A DNA stretch of 60,000 nt, taken from positions 208,454-268,453 of the forward strand of contig NW_019774748.1 in the NCBI RefSeq assembly GCF_001039355.2, given 5' to 3'. This DNA is from Lingula anatina. Taxonomy: Eukaryota; Brachiopoda; Lingulata; Lingulida; Lingulidae. The position numbers and the translations under genes were made by a program. The stretch's first letter is position 1; each line of letters begins with the position of its first letter. Below are positions 36,951 through 47,199 of the stretch, piece by piece. The notes under the pieces were generated by a model. The model did no database searches and was not told the DNA's origin. It saw only the letters and a list, made by a program, of their open reading frames with translations.

Positions 36951-37016
36951 GGGCTCCGTATCTCGAAAGGTTCGCTATGTTGCGCACGTGCGATTCTATT
37001 TCGAGATACGGAGCCC
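36951..37016. repeat. 66-bp hairpin with perfect 18-bp arms
   Basis: GGGCTCCGTATCTCGAAA at 36951-36968 is the exact complement of TTTCGAGATACGGAGCCC at 36999-37016. The 30-bp loop is GC-rich relative to its surroundings. It is probably a tiny foldback transposon; no clear target duplication is visible. Confidence 0.85.
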
Positions 37017-37256
37017 TGTCGAACAACTAATTGAACGCAATGATGCATCAGGACATAATTGGCCTATATCCCGGGGATTTATCTCCGACAAAATATACAA
37101 ACTACTGGTCTCGAAAAGTCCTGGGGGCTATGTATACAGGGATTATAAGAGCTTATCTTAGGAAACGATGGATCGGACCAGTTCTTCCTGACATCTAAAT
37201 ATTTTATTTGTCCTGTGTGTGGAAACAGCACTGACATGAATGAGGAAGAGGAAGGA

Positions 37257-38455
37257 GGATTTACTGTACACCCAAACCCAATATAAAGGTGCAAATGATG
37301 TCACAGGCATGTTTCTAATATAAGATATTAAGTGCATGTTTGATTATTTTAGGGTCCCACAAACATGAAGAAATTCTTATCACAGTTTCACTGTCCTGGA
37401 ACCATGGGGAATTTTACTTTGTTTGCCATTAAAGAAAAAAAGCAATAAATGAACTATTTTTATTAGTGGCGCAAACTTTTTGTCACAAATGTCAACTACA
37501 CGTGAAAACACTATATATGTTTCAGTCGATAACAGAAAACCCTGTTACTTTTGCACCAAGTGCTTCGACAAAATAATCGTATTTTTTCGGACATATTACT
37601 GGGAAACCTAACCTACGTTTTAGCCATGACACAAAGCCCACTGAGTTACAGTATTAATATTTATAAAAACCTTCTTACGTCAGCTATGATTTACAATGAC
37701 TGAATCACTACAACACATTTATTACATATTACAAAAAAAAATTAAAATGAATATCAACCGGACAATACGTTACCGGAATATACGCCACAATTTAGGCTAC
37801 TTATATATTGGTATGAACATGGTAAAAATCAAATTTAGATGTAAAATTGAGACAGACGTGGATTTTTGTTCAATACATATAAATCGATAAAAAAATTAAT
37901 ACTTGTTCGATTTTATTCAATTTTATTTCTTGATACTTCAGCATGTCAAATGCACCTCTATGTTGGGTTTGGGTATGTAACCCTATATAACCTCGCACCC
38001 TGTTAATACACTGGCTGTATTGGAGTGGTTATATCTCCGGTTTTTTCCTGTGGTTTATAGAATATATTGTTGTAGCAATAAGTGCATAACACAGTTAATG
38101 AACTGTTTTGCTGGTTCATTAGATCATTGTGCAATGGAATAATGCTTACACCATGATAAAGATATCTTATCAAAACGATAAATATACCCTTTGCAGCTCA
38201 GCAAACGAGCCATTTAACAACTGTAGCCTGTTCTTTTTCTGCGTAATCAATGTTGGACCTTGCTCTATGATTGATGTTACCGATTTTATTAGTATCCGCC
38301 CCTTATTATTGTTCCTACCGTGCAATTTTGAGTCTACTTCAAGTACAAGTAGGGACAACTATCAAGTGCTCTTAAATAGGGAGACATAAAAGGAACAACA
38401 AACATTAATCCATAATTTTACATCCACATACAAGGATGCACATTTTATTCAAAGC
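37257..38455. repeat. Segmental duplicate of the 5' flanks of the TRIM-like genes
   Basis: 37257-37975 matches 52628-53336, the region just upstream of the TRIM-like gene at 51207-52423. Both contain TTGCACCAAGTNCTT, GAGTTACAGT...AATATTTATAAAAAC and ACTTCAGCATGT...AAATGCACCTCTAT. 38150-38455 matches 56095-56360, upstream of the intact TRIM-like gene. No TRIM ORF survives between them here. Confidence 0.7.
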
Positions 38456-39218
38456 GAGAACGTTCCGCATGAAACCGGTTATCACTGCTGTTACCGTTAA
38501 ACTGCGTAGAAAAAGCATTAGCTGTTGCACTACTTTTTCATCCAAATACAATATTTCACATGATGAAGTATCAAAAATTAAATTGAATGGATTCGAACTG
38601 GTATTAATTTTTTTAAAAACAAATATTTGTATAGAACAAATATCCACTGCTGTCTCATTTTTACCATGTCTATACCATTATGTATGAAGCCTAAATGGTA
38701 ACGTATGTTCCGGTAACGTATTTTCCGGTTCATATATTCATATATGCATATTATTTATTTTTTGTATTATGTTACAAATATGTTGTAGTGATTACTCATG
38801 GTAAATTGCAGCTGACGCTATAAATATTTAAACTGTAAATCAAGGGACTTTGCGCCATGATCAAAACGTAGGTCTCACACACTTGTATACTCCCCAGAAC
38901 AATGACCGAAAAAAGGATTATTCTTGTCCAAGCATTTGGTGCTTGGGGGGTGATCGGCTCATGCCTTGGTTAAACTACCTCTAATCAAAATAACACGATC
39001 CAAGGCTGGGCCCCTGGGGACGTGTGTTTTGACAGCACCCCTAGTTAAAAGCTCTGAGATTGTTTGTGGGACGCTCGAGATTGAGAGATTAATGCTCTGA
39101 CTCCCTTGGATTTTTCTCCTTCACGTTTGTGTAACGGAGTGATTTGATATATCAGTTTATAGTTTTATCTGATTGAGTGACTGTTCGTAGCCGTGTACTG
39201 CTATTGGCTAGCGTGACG

Positions 39219-39711
39219 TGAGGCGTCTCACCTCAGAGTGGTGTACTGTAGAAGGAGGCGTCTCACCTCTGTATGAAATTGACAAGAGAAAGGAGATAGG
39301 TTGTACGGGAGACGTACAGCCTGGTGGGGGGAGGGGGGTGGTGGACTGGTTGCAGAAAGCGCTTTTCGGTCAACAAGTGACCTTCATCGGCTGCAGAGGA
39401 GTGTAAGGTGGTGGTGCTATAATCCGACAAATGGTTTTCACAAGGGGAGAAAACCAAGTTCTCATCAAAGGTGTCTCGCCTTTGTGAGTGTGTGTCTGCT
39501 TGTGCAGATTGTAAATGCACTTACATGTGCGAGGACGTCTCGTCCTGACAAAGGTGTCTCGCCTTTGTATGTGTGTATCTGCTGGGCAGATCACAGTGTA
39601 CGTTCACAAATGTCTCGCTTGTGACGATATAGTAAATCCACGAAAGTATCTCGCTTTTGTGGTTGTGCTGCTTACCGATAGCGGCACAGTAAGGTGATGA
39701 GGACAGTCACC
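39219..39711. other. Array of short hairpins with conserved YRTCTCR loop
   Basis: At least six stem-loops share a heptaloop ending TCTCG or TCTCA on different stems: 39219-39235 (TGAGG/CCTCA), 39255-39269 (GAGG/CCTC), 39466-39484 (CAAAGG/CCTTTG), 39548-39568 (ACAAAGG/CCTTTGT), 39604-39624 (TCACAA/TTGTGA) and 39638-39662 (9 bp with one G-T pair). A GTCTC loop also sits on AGGAC/GTCCT at 39532-39546. Plain hairpins lie between or after them: 39495-39508 (TCTGC/GCAGA), 39577-39591 (ATCTGC/GCAGAT), 39665-39687 and 39693-39711. Stems change on both sides while the loop stays, as expected for structured RNA or DNA. No protein frame explains this. Function unknown. Confidence 0.65.
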
Positions 39712-39956
39712 TACGTGTCACTATTGTGAGCCAGGGAGTTCTGACAACGACGTGTTGATTGCTCAATAGTCGAGGTAGAACAGGTAACAGGGTTCTTTGT
39801 TATTTACCGAAACATATATAGTGTTTTCATGTATAGTTTGACCTTTTTGACACAATTTTGCACCACTAATAAAAACATAGTTCATTTAATGCTTCTTTTG
39901 CTGTCAGCATGCTAAAATTTTTCTTTTTTTAACATCATCAAAAAATAATAATACCG

Positions 39957-39995
39957 CAAAAAAAAAAAAAAATAATAATAATAATAATAATAATC
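39957..39995. repeat. A-rich / (AAT)n microsatellite
   Basis: A poly-A run grades into about eight AAT units. It has no coding context. Confidence 0.9.
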
Positions 39996-41324
39996 GCTCT
40001 ACACAGAAAATTATCATGTTTTTTTTTTCAACGTTTTACTTGGAGGAATTAAATTTAAAAAGAAAGTCAGTGGTGTTCCAATGTTCAAAGCGAGTACAAC
40101 TCTTCCGCAGCTGAAACTTTTCCATTTGTGACGTAGGTCCCTAAAATCATCAAACGTAGTTTCTGCGCAGTTTAAAATTTTATCATGATGTTTTTTTTCC
40201 CACGTACAACGTATACCAGGTGTGAAAATAACATCGCAGAACGTTTTATGTAAACATAGGAGTATATCGACTGTTTACATAGACCTAGTGTTAAAATGAT
40301 AGCAATATAAACGTGACATTGTCTACGTGACAAGCGTCACTGATCCTGAAAGGAACATAGATCTAGACCCTTCTGGGTTTCCTTTGGAAAGCAGTTTCTG
40401 AACTACTGTTGTAATACTTCTTTAGAAATGTGGTGTCTTAATTTTTCATGAAATTTAATATTTGTGTGGGATAATTCAGTTTAATTAAGATCGAAGAGAA
40501 AATAATCCATTTTTGTGTTGTTATACATTTTCATTAATGATTTTTATTTCACAATTACGCAGCTTACCGCAATATGGCAGTTTACAGATTAGAAGAGATG
40601 TAACAGAGGGCAATTTTTCATGGCAAAATATAGCGAGTTTTCAAGAGATTTATCATTGAATGAATTCAGTATGTCAAATATAAGTTTTTAATGTACAGTC
40701 GGCGCGAAACACCAGCAGCACATGATGCATTTCCGGTTTCTTCTCGTGATGCCTAATGTCATCTCCCATTAATTCGACATCCAAATAAAACGCATACTGC
40801 GGTTTCAAAGACGGTATTTCCTCGTTTACATAATTCGTCATCTGTTAACAGAAAGTCGGACAAAGAATTAAGAGGAAGTTGTGACCGAGTGAGAACATGA
40901 TATAACACGTCCTCTGATCATGAACATATCTTTTCAAAAAAGCCAAAGCTAATTTTGCATTTGCAAGTAATCAAAAAAACCTACAATTACGGTAGGGTAA
41001 ATAATTTTTTGAAAAGTCTAGAGAAAAAGGTGTTTTTAGAGGCAAAATGGATCAAAAAGTTCATTTCTGTTGATAATTTTGAGCATTATTTTGAGTATTA
41101 TTTAGGTCGGTATATCCACCATATTTTGAAAGGCAGACAGAGTATAAGTACTGCATGTAGGAGGGCCTGTCGCATGTGTCTTTCACTGTTACAATGTATC
41201 CTTGTGACAAACTTTCATATTAAACATAATATTGATATTAAGCTCACAATGACGAGTGTTGACAATGGATTTAAAAAATTGCTCAATAAAAAGCGTTTAA
41301 AAACAGTATTTTTGATTAAGTGAA

Positions 41325-42235
41325 ATGGCTTTCAGGGAAAAACAGCAAAAACCAGAGTATTTCGCACAAGTAGCCCCGCACGCATCGCATGTCTTTAAAA
41401 TTTCAACAGATACTTCCTATACTACATTAGAAAAGCTCTCAAACAGCCAGACCTCCGCCAATTTTCATTATTATTAATTACTTATTACTTAGTCAATTAA
41501 TTAATCAACTCAATTCGCATAATTATTGGTTTACTGAGTAATCAACTTCGTGATTAATTTACTAATTAATCAACTAATTCGCAAATAAACTAATTCATTA
41601 AAACCATTAATTTCTAACCTATCAAAAACTGGTCTACCCTGAAAATTTCATCAAAATCCCTCAATATCTTGAAAATATATCTGTTAGCAGACAAACATAA
41701 ATTAAAAATTTCATTCTAATTCTTATTGAATTTCAATTCTAATTTAATCTTAATAAGTCAAAACTAATTAATCAGTTGATGGATCATCGCCAAAATCCAA
41801 TTGCTTGCTTAGTCCCCTCCCAACAGCTTCCAAATATTTCAGCATAGTTTGTTTATTACTTTTTGCATAATGTCACTAACAGACGCATTAATCACTTATC
41901 ATCACCGATATCTTTTCCTTTCTATTTACTCCACTCCAGATAGAATCTGAAAATTTCATCAATATCCGTTAGCAACGTTTTCCTTTTAGTTGCTAATTGA
42001 TAAACAGGCGAACGAACAAACATATAAACAGAACCAAAAATGACACTTTCCTTGGCGCAGGTAAACATTTGATTGCCCCATGTTCTGATCCATTCACTCA
42101 TTTAAAGTTATCAATCTAATCTCTTGTCTCAACATTTCACATTTTTGTTGAAGCAAAAAAGGGAAAAGAAAAACGAGAAAAGAAAACCCATAAAAAATTT
42201 CAAGCTCAGCCTTCTTTCAAAGATATCATTACCCC
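41325..42235. repeat. Segmental duplicate of the 3' flank of the TRIM-like gene at 51207
   Basis: It matches 50397-51125: both begin GAAA(A)TGGCTTT, share TTTCGCACA and ACAGATA...CTACA(T)TAGAAAA, and continue through the same AATTAATCAACTAAT-rich sequence and a GAAAATTTC(A/C)TCAAAATC repeat core. Both end near CCTTCTTTCAAAGA. The TRIM ORF next to it at 51207 has no counterpart here. Confidence 0.7.
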
Positions 42236-42832
42236 TGCACTTAGCCAACTTGCCATCTCAGTATCAAGTTCTATACCTCTAGGATAAGATGTCCTACATG
42301 TATGATTAATATATGCATAAATTAAATGCGTTTTAAATGGTATTCTGAGAGATTACTGATACCATGATTTTTAGTGAGAAAAATTTAGGGAAACACGTAT
42401 ATTTTAAGCAATTGATAGTTAATTAATTCTTTCTGAAAATTTAAAAACACAGTGAAAATGCCCTACTATGAAATCTTTAATGCTCCGAACAATTAACATG
42501 CGAAAGGAAACAAATAAAAAAATAACATGCACTTCTTTCTCAAAATTAAAAACTATATATTACATGACACGAATCAATTAATCTTGCACTTAAATTTTAA
42601 AAATCAAAATAAATCAAATTAATGAATCATTCTAAAATTATAATATAATAATTAATATAGTATGCATAACTGCTAGCGTCAGTGTCATTGATAAAAAGAA
42701 TTAAAACGATTTTTTGTAGAGATATACTTCAACAGGTGTCGACTTGTACGAAATAATTTCATAGATAATCGTCAATATCTTTTTGTAATGTTAGCTTTTT
42801 TCAAGAGGTCACATATTGTTTAGTCGATGAGT

Positions 42833-43361
42833 TTACTTTACAACTGAATTATTGAGAACTTCATCTGCATCCTGAATACATTCCTCTAAATTGGCATTGA
42901 TTCGCTTATATTCTATTAGAACTAAATAAGGACTTTCCACCTTGATCCAGTCCAAAATATTTAGAGCTGATTTGATCACAGCCTCTAATTTATGGCATGA
43001 TTTGTCCAGTTCCACAGTCCACGACTGAAGTTTAGTTTTAAGACCTAGGTTGTCGTTGCACTTAGATCCTTGTGACATGAGAATTTGTTGGCGTTCCTGT
43101 GTTTCGCGAACTTTTCCCATTGCTATATCTACTGTTCTCCTAATGTTTTCGTCACATTTTAAAAGAGAAAAAACAACATTTAAATGTTCATTTATGTCGT
43201 ACCCATCTGGATGATTTTCTGCCCCCTCGGTACATAATATTTCAAAGCAGTTCATTCAGTAAAAGTTCAGCACTTCTTTGCTGTGCGAACAACAGTGAGT
43301 TTCGCACGAAACTTGGGTCGGTGGGGTGTTTGTGACTGTGACTGATTAAGGTTGCGAAACA
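42833..43361 (-). pseudogene. Truncated TRIM-like pseudogene
   Basis: This is a close copy of the 3' half of the intact gene at 54533-55486, ending with the same DADEVLNNSVVK C-terminus at 42833. The codon matching Cys177 of the intact protein, a B-box 2 zinc ligand, is TGA at 43256-43258. A 4-nt deletion lies upstream near 43340, and homology stops at about 43361, so the RING and first B-box are missing. The remaining open part (coiled-coil region, up to 140 residues from 43255) is well preserved, so the duplication is recent. Homology continues on the 3' side to about 42236. Confidence 0.9.
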
Positions 43362-43977
43362 ATTCGCGCGTCAGTAATTTGCAAAAAATTTGTTACCAGG
43401 CAGTGAAAATTACCAGGCAGTGAAATTATTACTGATATTGATAGGGTGGGGTAAATGATAACTTTTTTGGAAAGTTGATGAACAGGTGATTTTAGAGGCT
43501 AATTGTACCAAAAGGTTTATTTGTAATGAGTTGAGCTACGGTTGAGCTACGGTCATTCTTTAGGTTGGTAATTTCACTATTTTTGGGAACGCATACAAGC
43601 ATGTGTACTACATATAGTAACTTTGTACATGTATTAACCTGTATTGTTAGATGAAGCACAATTTTTTGATAAGTAATTAATATAAGTGTTTTCTATCGCA
43701 GAAAATGATACTAAACACACATGTGACAACGGCCATCCAGGTTGGTAAAATGACGATTTTCAAAATGGCAGACAAAACGCCCTAACAAGAGTTTCATCAT
43801 CAACAATTAAAAGTTTGTAATATGCCTTTTCTTATGTATTTAGGGTTGTAAAATATATTTTTCTTATCTTAGCACTGCCATTGTTACATTTTAAATGGAT
43901 TTTGTCTACCTTGTTTGTTGATAGTTTACTGTCAAGCTTGGCAGAAGAGCCAGATCAGTCAAAACGAAGAGTGATAA

Positions 43978-44898
43978 AGCCTCGGTCACAACCGGCCATA
44001 CGGGCTCTTATGGGCTGATTGCGTCCAAATTTTACGCAGAATCTCACGTCCCACGCAGGTCTTTCTTACGAAATTTCGTGTTCGCAGACAGCCCGTAAGC
44101 ACGTACGGAGGATGTTGGACATGTCCAAAAAATTCTACGAATAACCTGCGAACAGCGAGGCCGCAAGCGTAACTTGCTCCCCTCGCACGGAGTTAGAAAG
44201 TGAGACGTGCCTTGTGCAAAACGCACGTCGCAAGCAACGGAGGAGCAAGTGCCCTTTGCTTGCTGAGTAAGGCGCGCGCCCTCACAACTAACGAAGAAAT
44301 TCGAAAACACACCGGGGATGCGTCGCACGTGCGTCACCCCCACGCCTGGTGTATAAAAGGCGTGCTCACGACGCAAGCTCGTGTCTTTATAATGAACGTC
44401 GACTGTGTAACGTGTACAACCATTTTCAAAATTTTCAAATATTTGCTCAATTTAGTTTATTATATTCCTCCAAAAGGCAATAGAAAGAAGCTTAGATAGA
44501 AGAAAAAAGGGAGGAGGAAGAAGAAAGGAGGGGAGAACAGGAAGCAAAACTGACGTACGCCGTCAGTACGTCATCACAAACGTGTGAGGCAAGTGTGAAG
44601 CAAAACTGACGTAAAAGGGCACTACTTTCGCCGTGCGTTGCATTCTCTTCGATAGTGGTGAGTGTATGCCACGTAGGCCTACGCAGGAAGCAATACAAAC
44701 TCGAGAAATGAGTGCAAATTTCCACGGCCATCGCTCCTTGCAATTAGCGTCACTGCTTGAAAGGACAATTCATGTGGTCCTTGCGACTCGCAAGGCAGAC
44801 TTTCCTCTACCTCTACGAACCCCACTACCTCCACTGCACCCAAAATTCGTAGGGGACGTACGGTCCTAAACTCCGTGCGTCCGGTTGTGACCGAGGCT
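43978..44898. mobile_element. 921-bp MITE with TAA target duplication (PIF/Harbinger-like)
   Basis: Terminal inverted repeats AGCCTCGGTCACAACCGG and CCGGTTGTGACCGAGGCT are flanked by TAA at 43975-43977 and 44899-44901. A TWA 3-bp duplication is the mark of PIF/Harbinger elements. The interior is much more GC-rich than its surroundings, contains GTATAAAAGG at 44350-44359 (a TATA-box match) and has no credible transposase ORF. Confidence 0.85.
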
Positions 44899-46261
44899 TA
44901 AGGTATCTCAAGGTCTGCTGCATGTGTATTTTTAAGGAAGAATGAGAATTATCCTTACCTCAAGCAACCAAAGGAGGAATGTCTTTAAATTATTAATCTG
45001 CATGAAATAAACCGGGGAAGCAATCGCTATCATGAAATGAGACAGAAGTTGCCGAGCAAAAATCTAATGTCTGGATGTCCAAGAATATCTTTCCTCTCTT
45101 TGAGAACATTTCCAACAGAATAATTGTCATATTAAGGCTACATATAAAAAGCATTGTGCTTATATACGATGCATCTTATATCATAAACATAAATGTTTCA
45201 TTAGTTCCCCAAATGTATTATAATCCAACATATTTCTGCTGAGAATGTTCTACTTTAAAATAGGAAAAATACTTTTTTGGAGATTCGGGCATTGAAGATG
45301 TCCTTGGCAACTTCTTTGCATTTTATGACAGGACTTTCTTCACATAAAACAAAGGTTTATCATTCATCTTATCACAATAATTTTAAAATATTCACTTTTT
45401 GTTAATGATAATTTTACTCCTAATTATAATTCCCACCCAACAGTTATCTTATCACTTCTCATTTTGATTGATCAAGATGACTGAGGTGGTTCATTGTCTC
45501 CATTATCGAAGATTCTGGCTCTTCAGTATAGCTTGACACTTAACTGTCAGCTCACATGGTAACTAAATTCATTGTAAAATGTACCAAGCGCAGCATTTAT
45601 ATCAGAAACAGACAAACCTAGACAACCCTACCCTAATATTGAGGGCTAAATGTATCAGTAGTTTCCCTTTAGCCCGGTCTACTTTTAGTTTGTATTAATA
45701 CGTGGTTCTACAGCGCATTTTTATCCAGTAGCTCTATAAAATTATGAATAAAGAAATTACAGTTTGATGTCATATATTCCTAACCACTGAAGTCTCCCTT
45801 TTCAGAAAGCGTAACTTTTGATTAAAAAAAATGTATATGTTTAGAACACAAATACTGTATACCTTGTTTTATTTGCTTGCATATCAGTTTTGCACTTTGA
45901 CAAGTTTTCCGTTTGTAATTTTCCGTCCGTAATCAGACATCATCTTTAAACTTCAAATTTTTAAAATAAATTTTTCTTTTCAAATCTCACCTTTCACGTA
46001 ACAATGAGAATAATGAAATACCATATCAATGTATATTTGTCTTTGAAAAATCACTAACAGAGCAGAGTTAATCGATAAAAATGCTTGTCCATTTTCTCCG
46101 TCTGTAATGGTGATTATTCCCTGAATGCATTTTTATCCAACATTGTTTTGTTGGAAATGTTCTTCTTACTTGCAACTTCTTTGCTGGTCTCAGTTTATGA
46201 TAGGGTTTGCTTCCTGGCTTTATACTTGTAAAACAAAGATACAGTATATCAGCCATTCTAA

Positions 46262-46807
46262 GAGCGCATTCTCAACGAATTAAGCCAGGCTTTACAAAGC
46301 CGGTGACCTAAAAATGGCGGACGTACATGAAAGAAAAACCGCCTAATCTTTTAATAGTCTCTCCGCCTCTCACACGCCTCCCCACACGTCGTCCCTGCGG
46401 GGTACAGTAATTAAATCTCGGCTTCGAACATTAATATTTCCGTGAATATCTCTGGTGATATTATCTCCGTAGATAGTCGATTCATTGCTGCTCTACGGGC
46501 CAAATTATTCCTTTTTCGTCTCTGTTTTCAAAGATAATAGAACAGAAGAGCTTTTTTCCTTCGATCGCCTTCAGCCGCCATGCTTTCTTCACCACGAGTT
46601 TAACTGATGAGCATGCGCACTTAATATTTCTCAGGTAGCTTCCGCATGGCGAACGGAGACGCGATTTAATTACTGTACCCCGCAGGGACGACGTGTGGGG
46701 AGGCGGAGAGACTATTAAAAAATTAGGCGGTTTTTCTTTCATGTACGTCCGCCATTTTTAGGTCACCGGCTTTGTAAAGCCTGGCTTAATTCGTTGAGAA
46801 TGCGCTC
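46262..46807. mobile_element. 546-bp foldback MITE with TAA target duplication
   Basis: Inverted arms of about 140 bp begin GAGCGCATTCTCAACGAATT at the left and end at the complement on the right, with TAA at 46259-46261 and 46808-46810. The inner arm carries GTCTCTCCGCCTC and CGTCCCTGCGGGGTACAGT, shared with the element at 24507-24809. It is PIF/Harbinger-like by target duplication and has no transposase ORF. Confidence 0.88.
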
Positions 46808-47199
46808 TAATAATTTACAGATATTCAACTTTTGGTTGCTTGAGGTAAGGATAATTCTGATTCTTCCTTATAATTCACACCCAGCAGATATATCACTTCT
46901 ACAGCCTTGTTGTGACTGAGACTCTTGCTCTTCCATCAAGCTTGACAGGGAACTCTCGGCACACAATGTAACCAAAATCCATTTAAAGTGTAACAATGGA
47001 AGTGCTTACATATGAAAAATAGATCTTATAGCCCTAAAACATAAGAAAAGACATATAACAAACTATGGGTCCTTTAATTGTCAATGGTTAGGGCGTTTTT
47101 GAAATTTGTCTGCCATTTTAGAAATTTTCATTTTACCAAATTAAATGGTTGTTTTGGGAAAGATGGTTGTCTGATGTATGTTTAGCATCAATAAAGAAA

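Noticed and set aside
38870-39060. A tRNA or spliceosomal snRNA gene in the GC-rich block
   Set aside because: Stem-loops are present, but I found no tRNA A/B box pair and no match to U1, U2, U4, U5 or U6 from memory.
39219-39711. A CRISPR-like array
   Set aside because: The repeated element is a changing hairpin with irregular spacing, not a constant repeat with unique spacers, and the genome is animal.
40955-41323. 122-codon + strand frame
   Set aside because: It is lysine- and isoleucine-rich as expected for AT-rich DNA, with no motif and no splice or paralogue support.
44044-44869. Several 80-110-codon frames on both strands
   Set aside because: They lie inside the GC-rich 921-bp MITE, where stop codons are scarce; none resembles a transposase.
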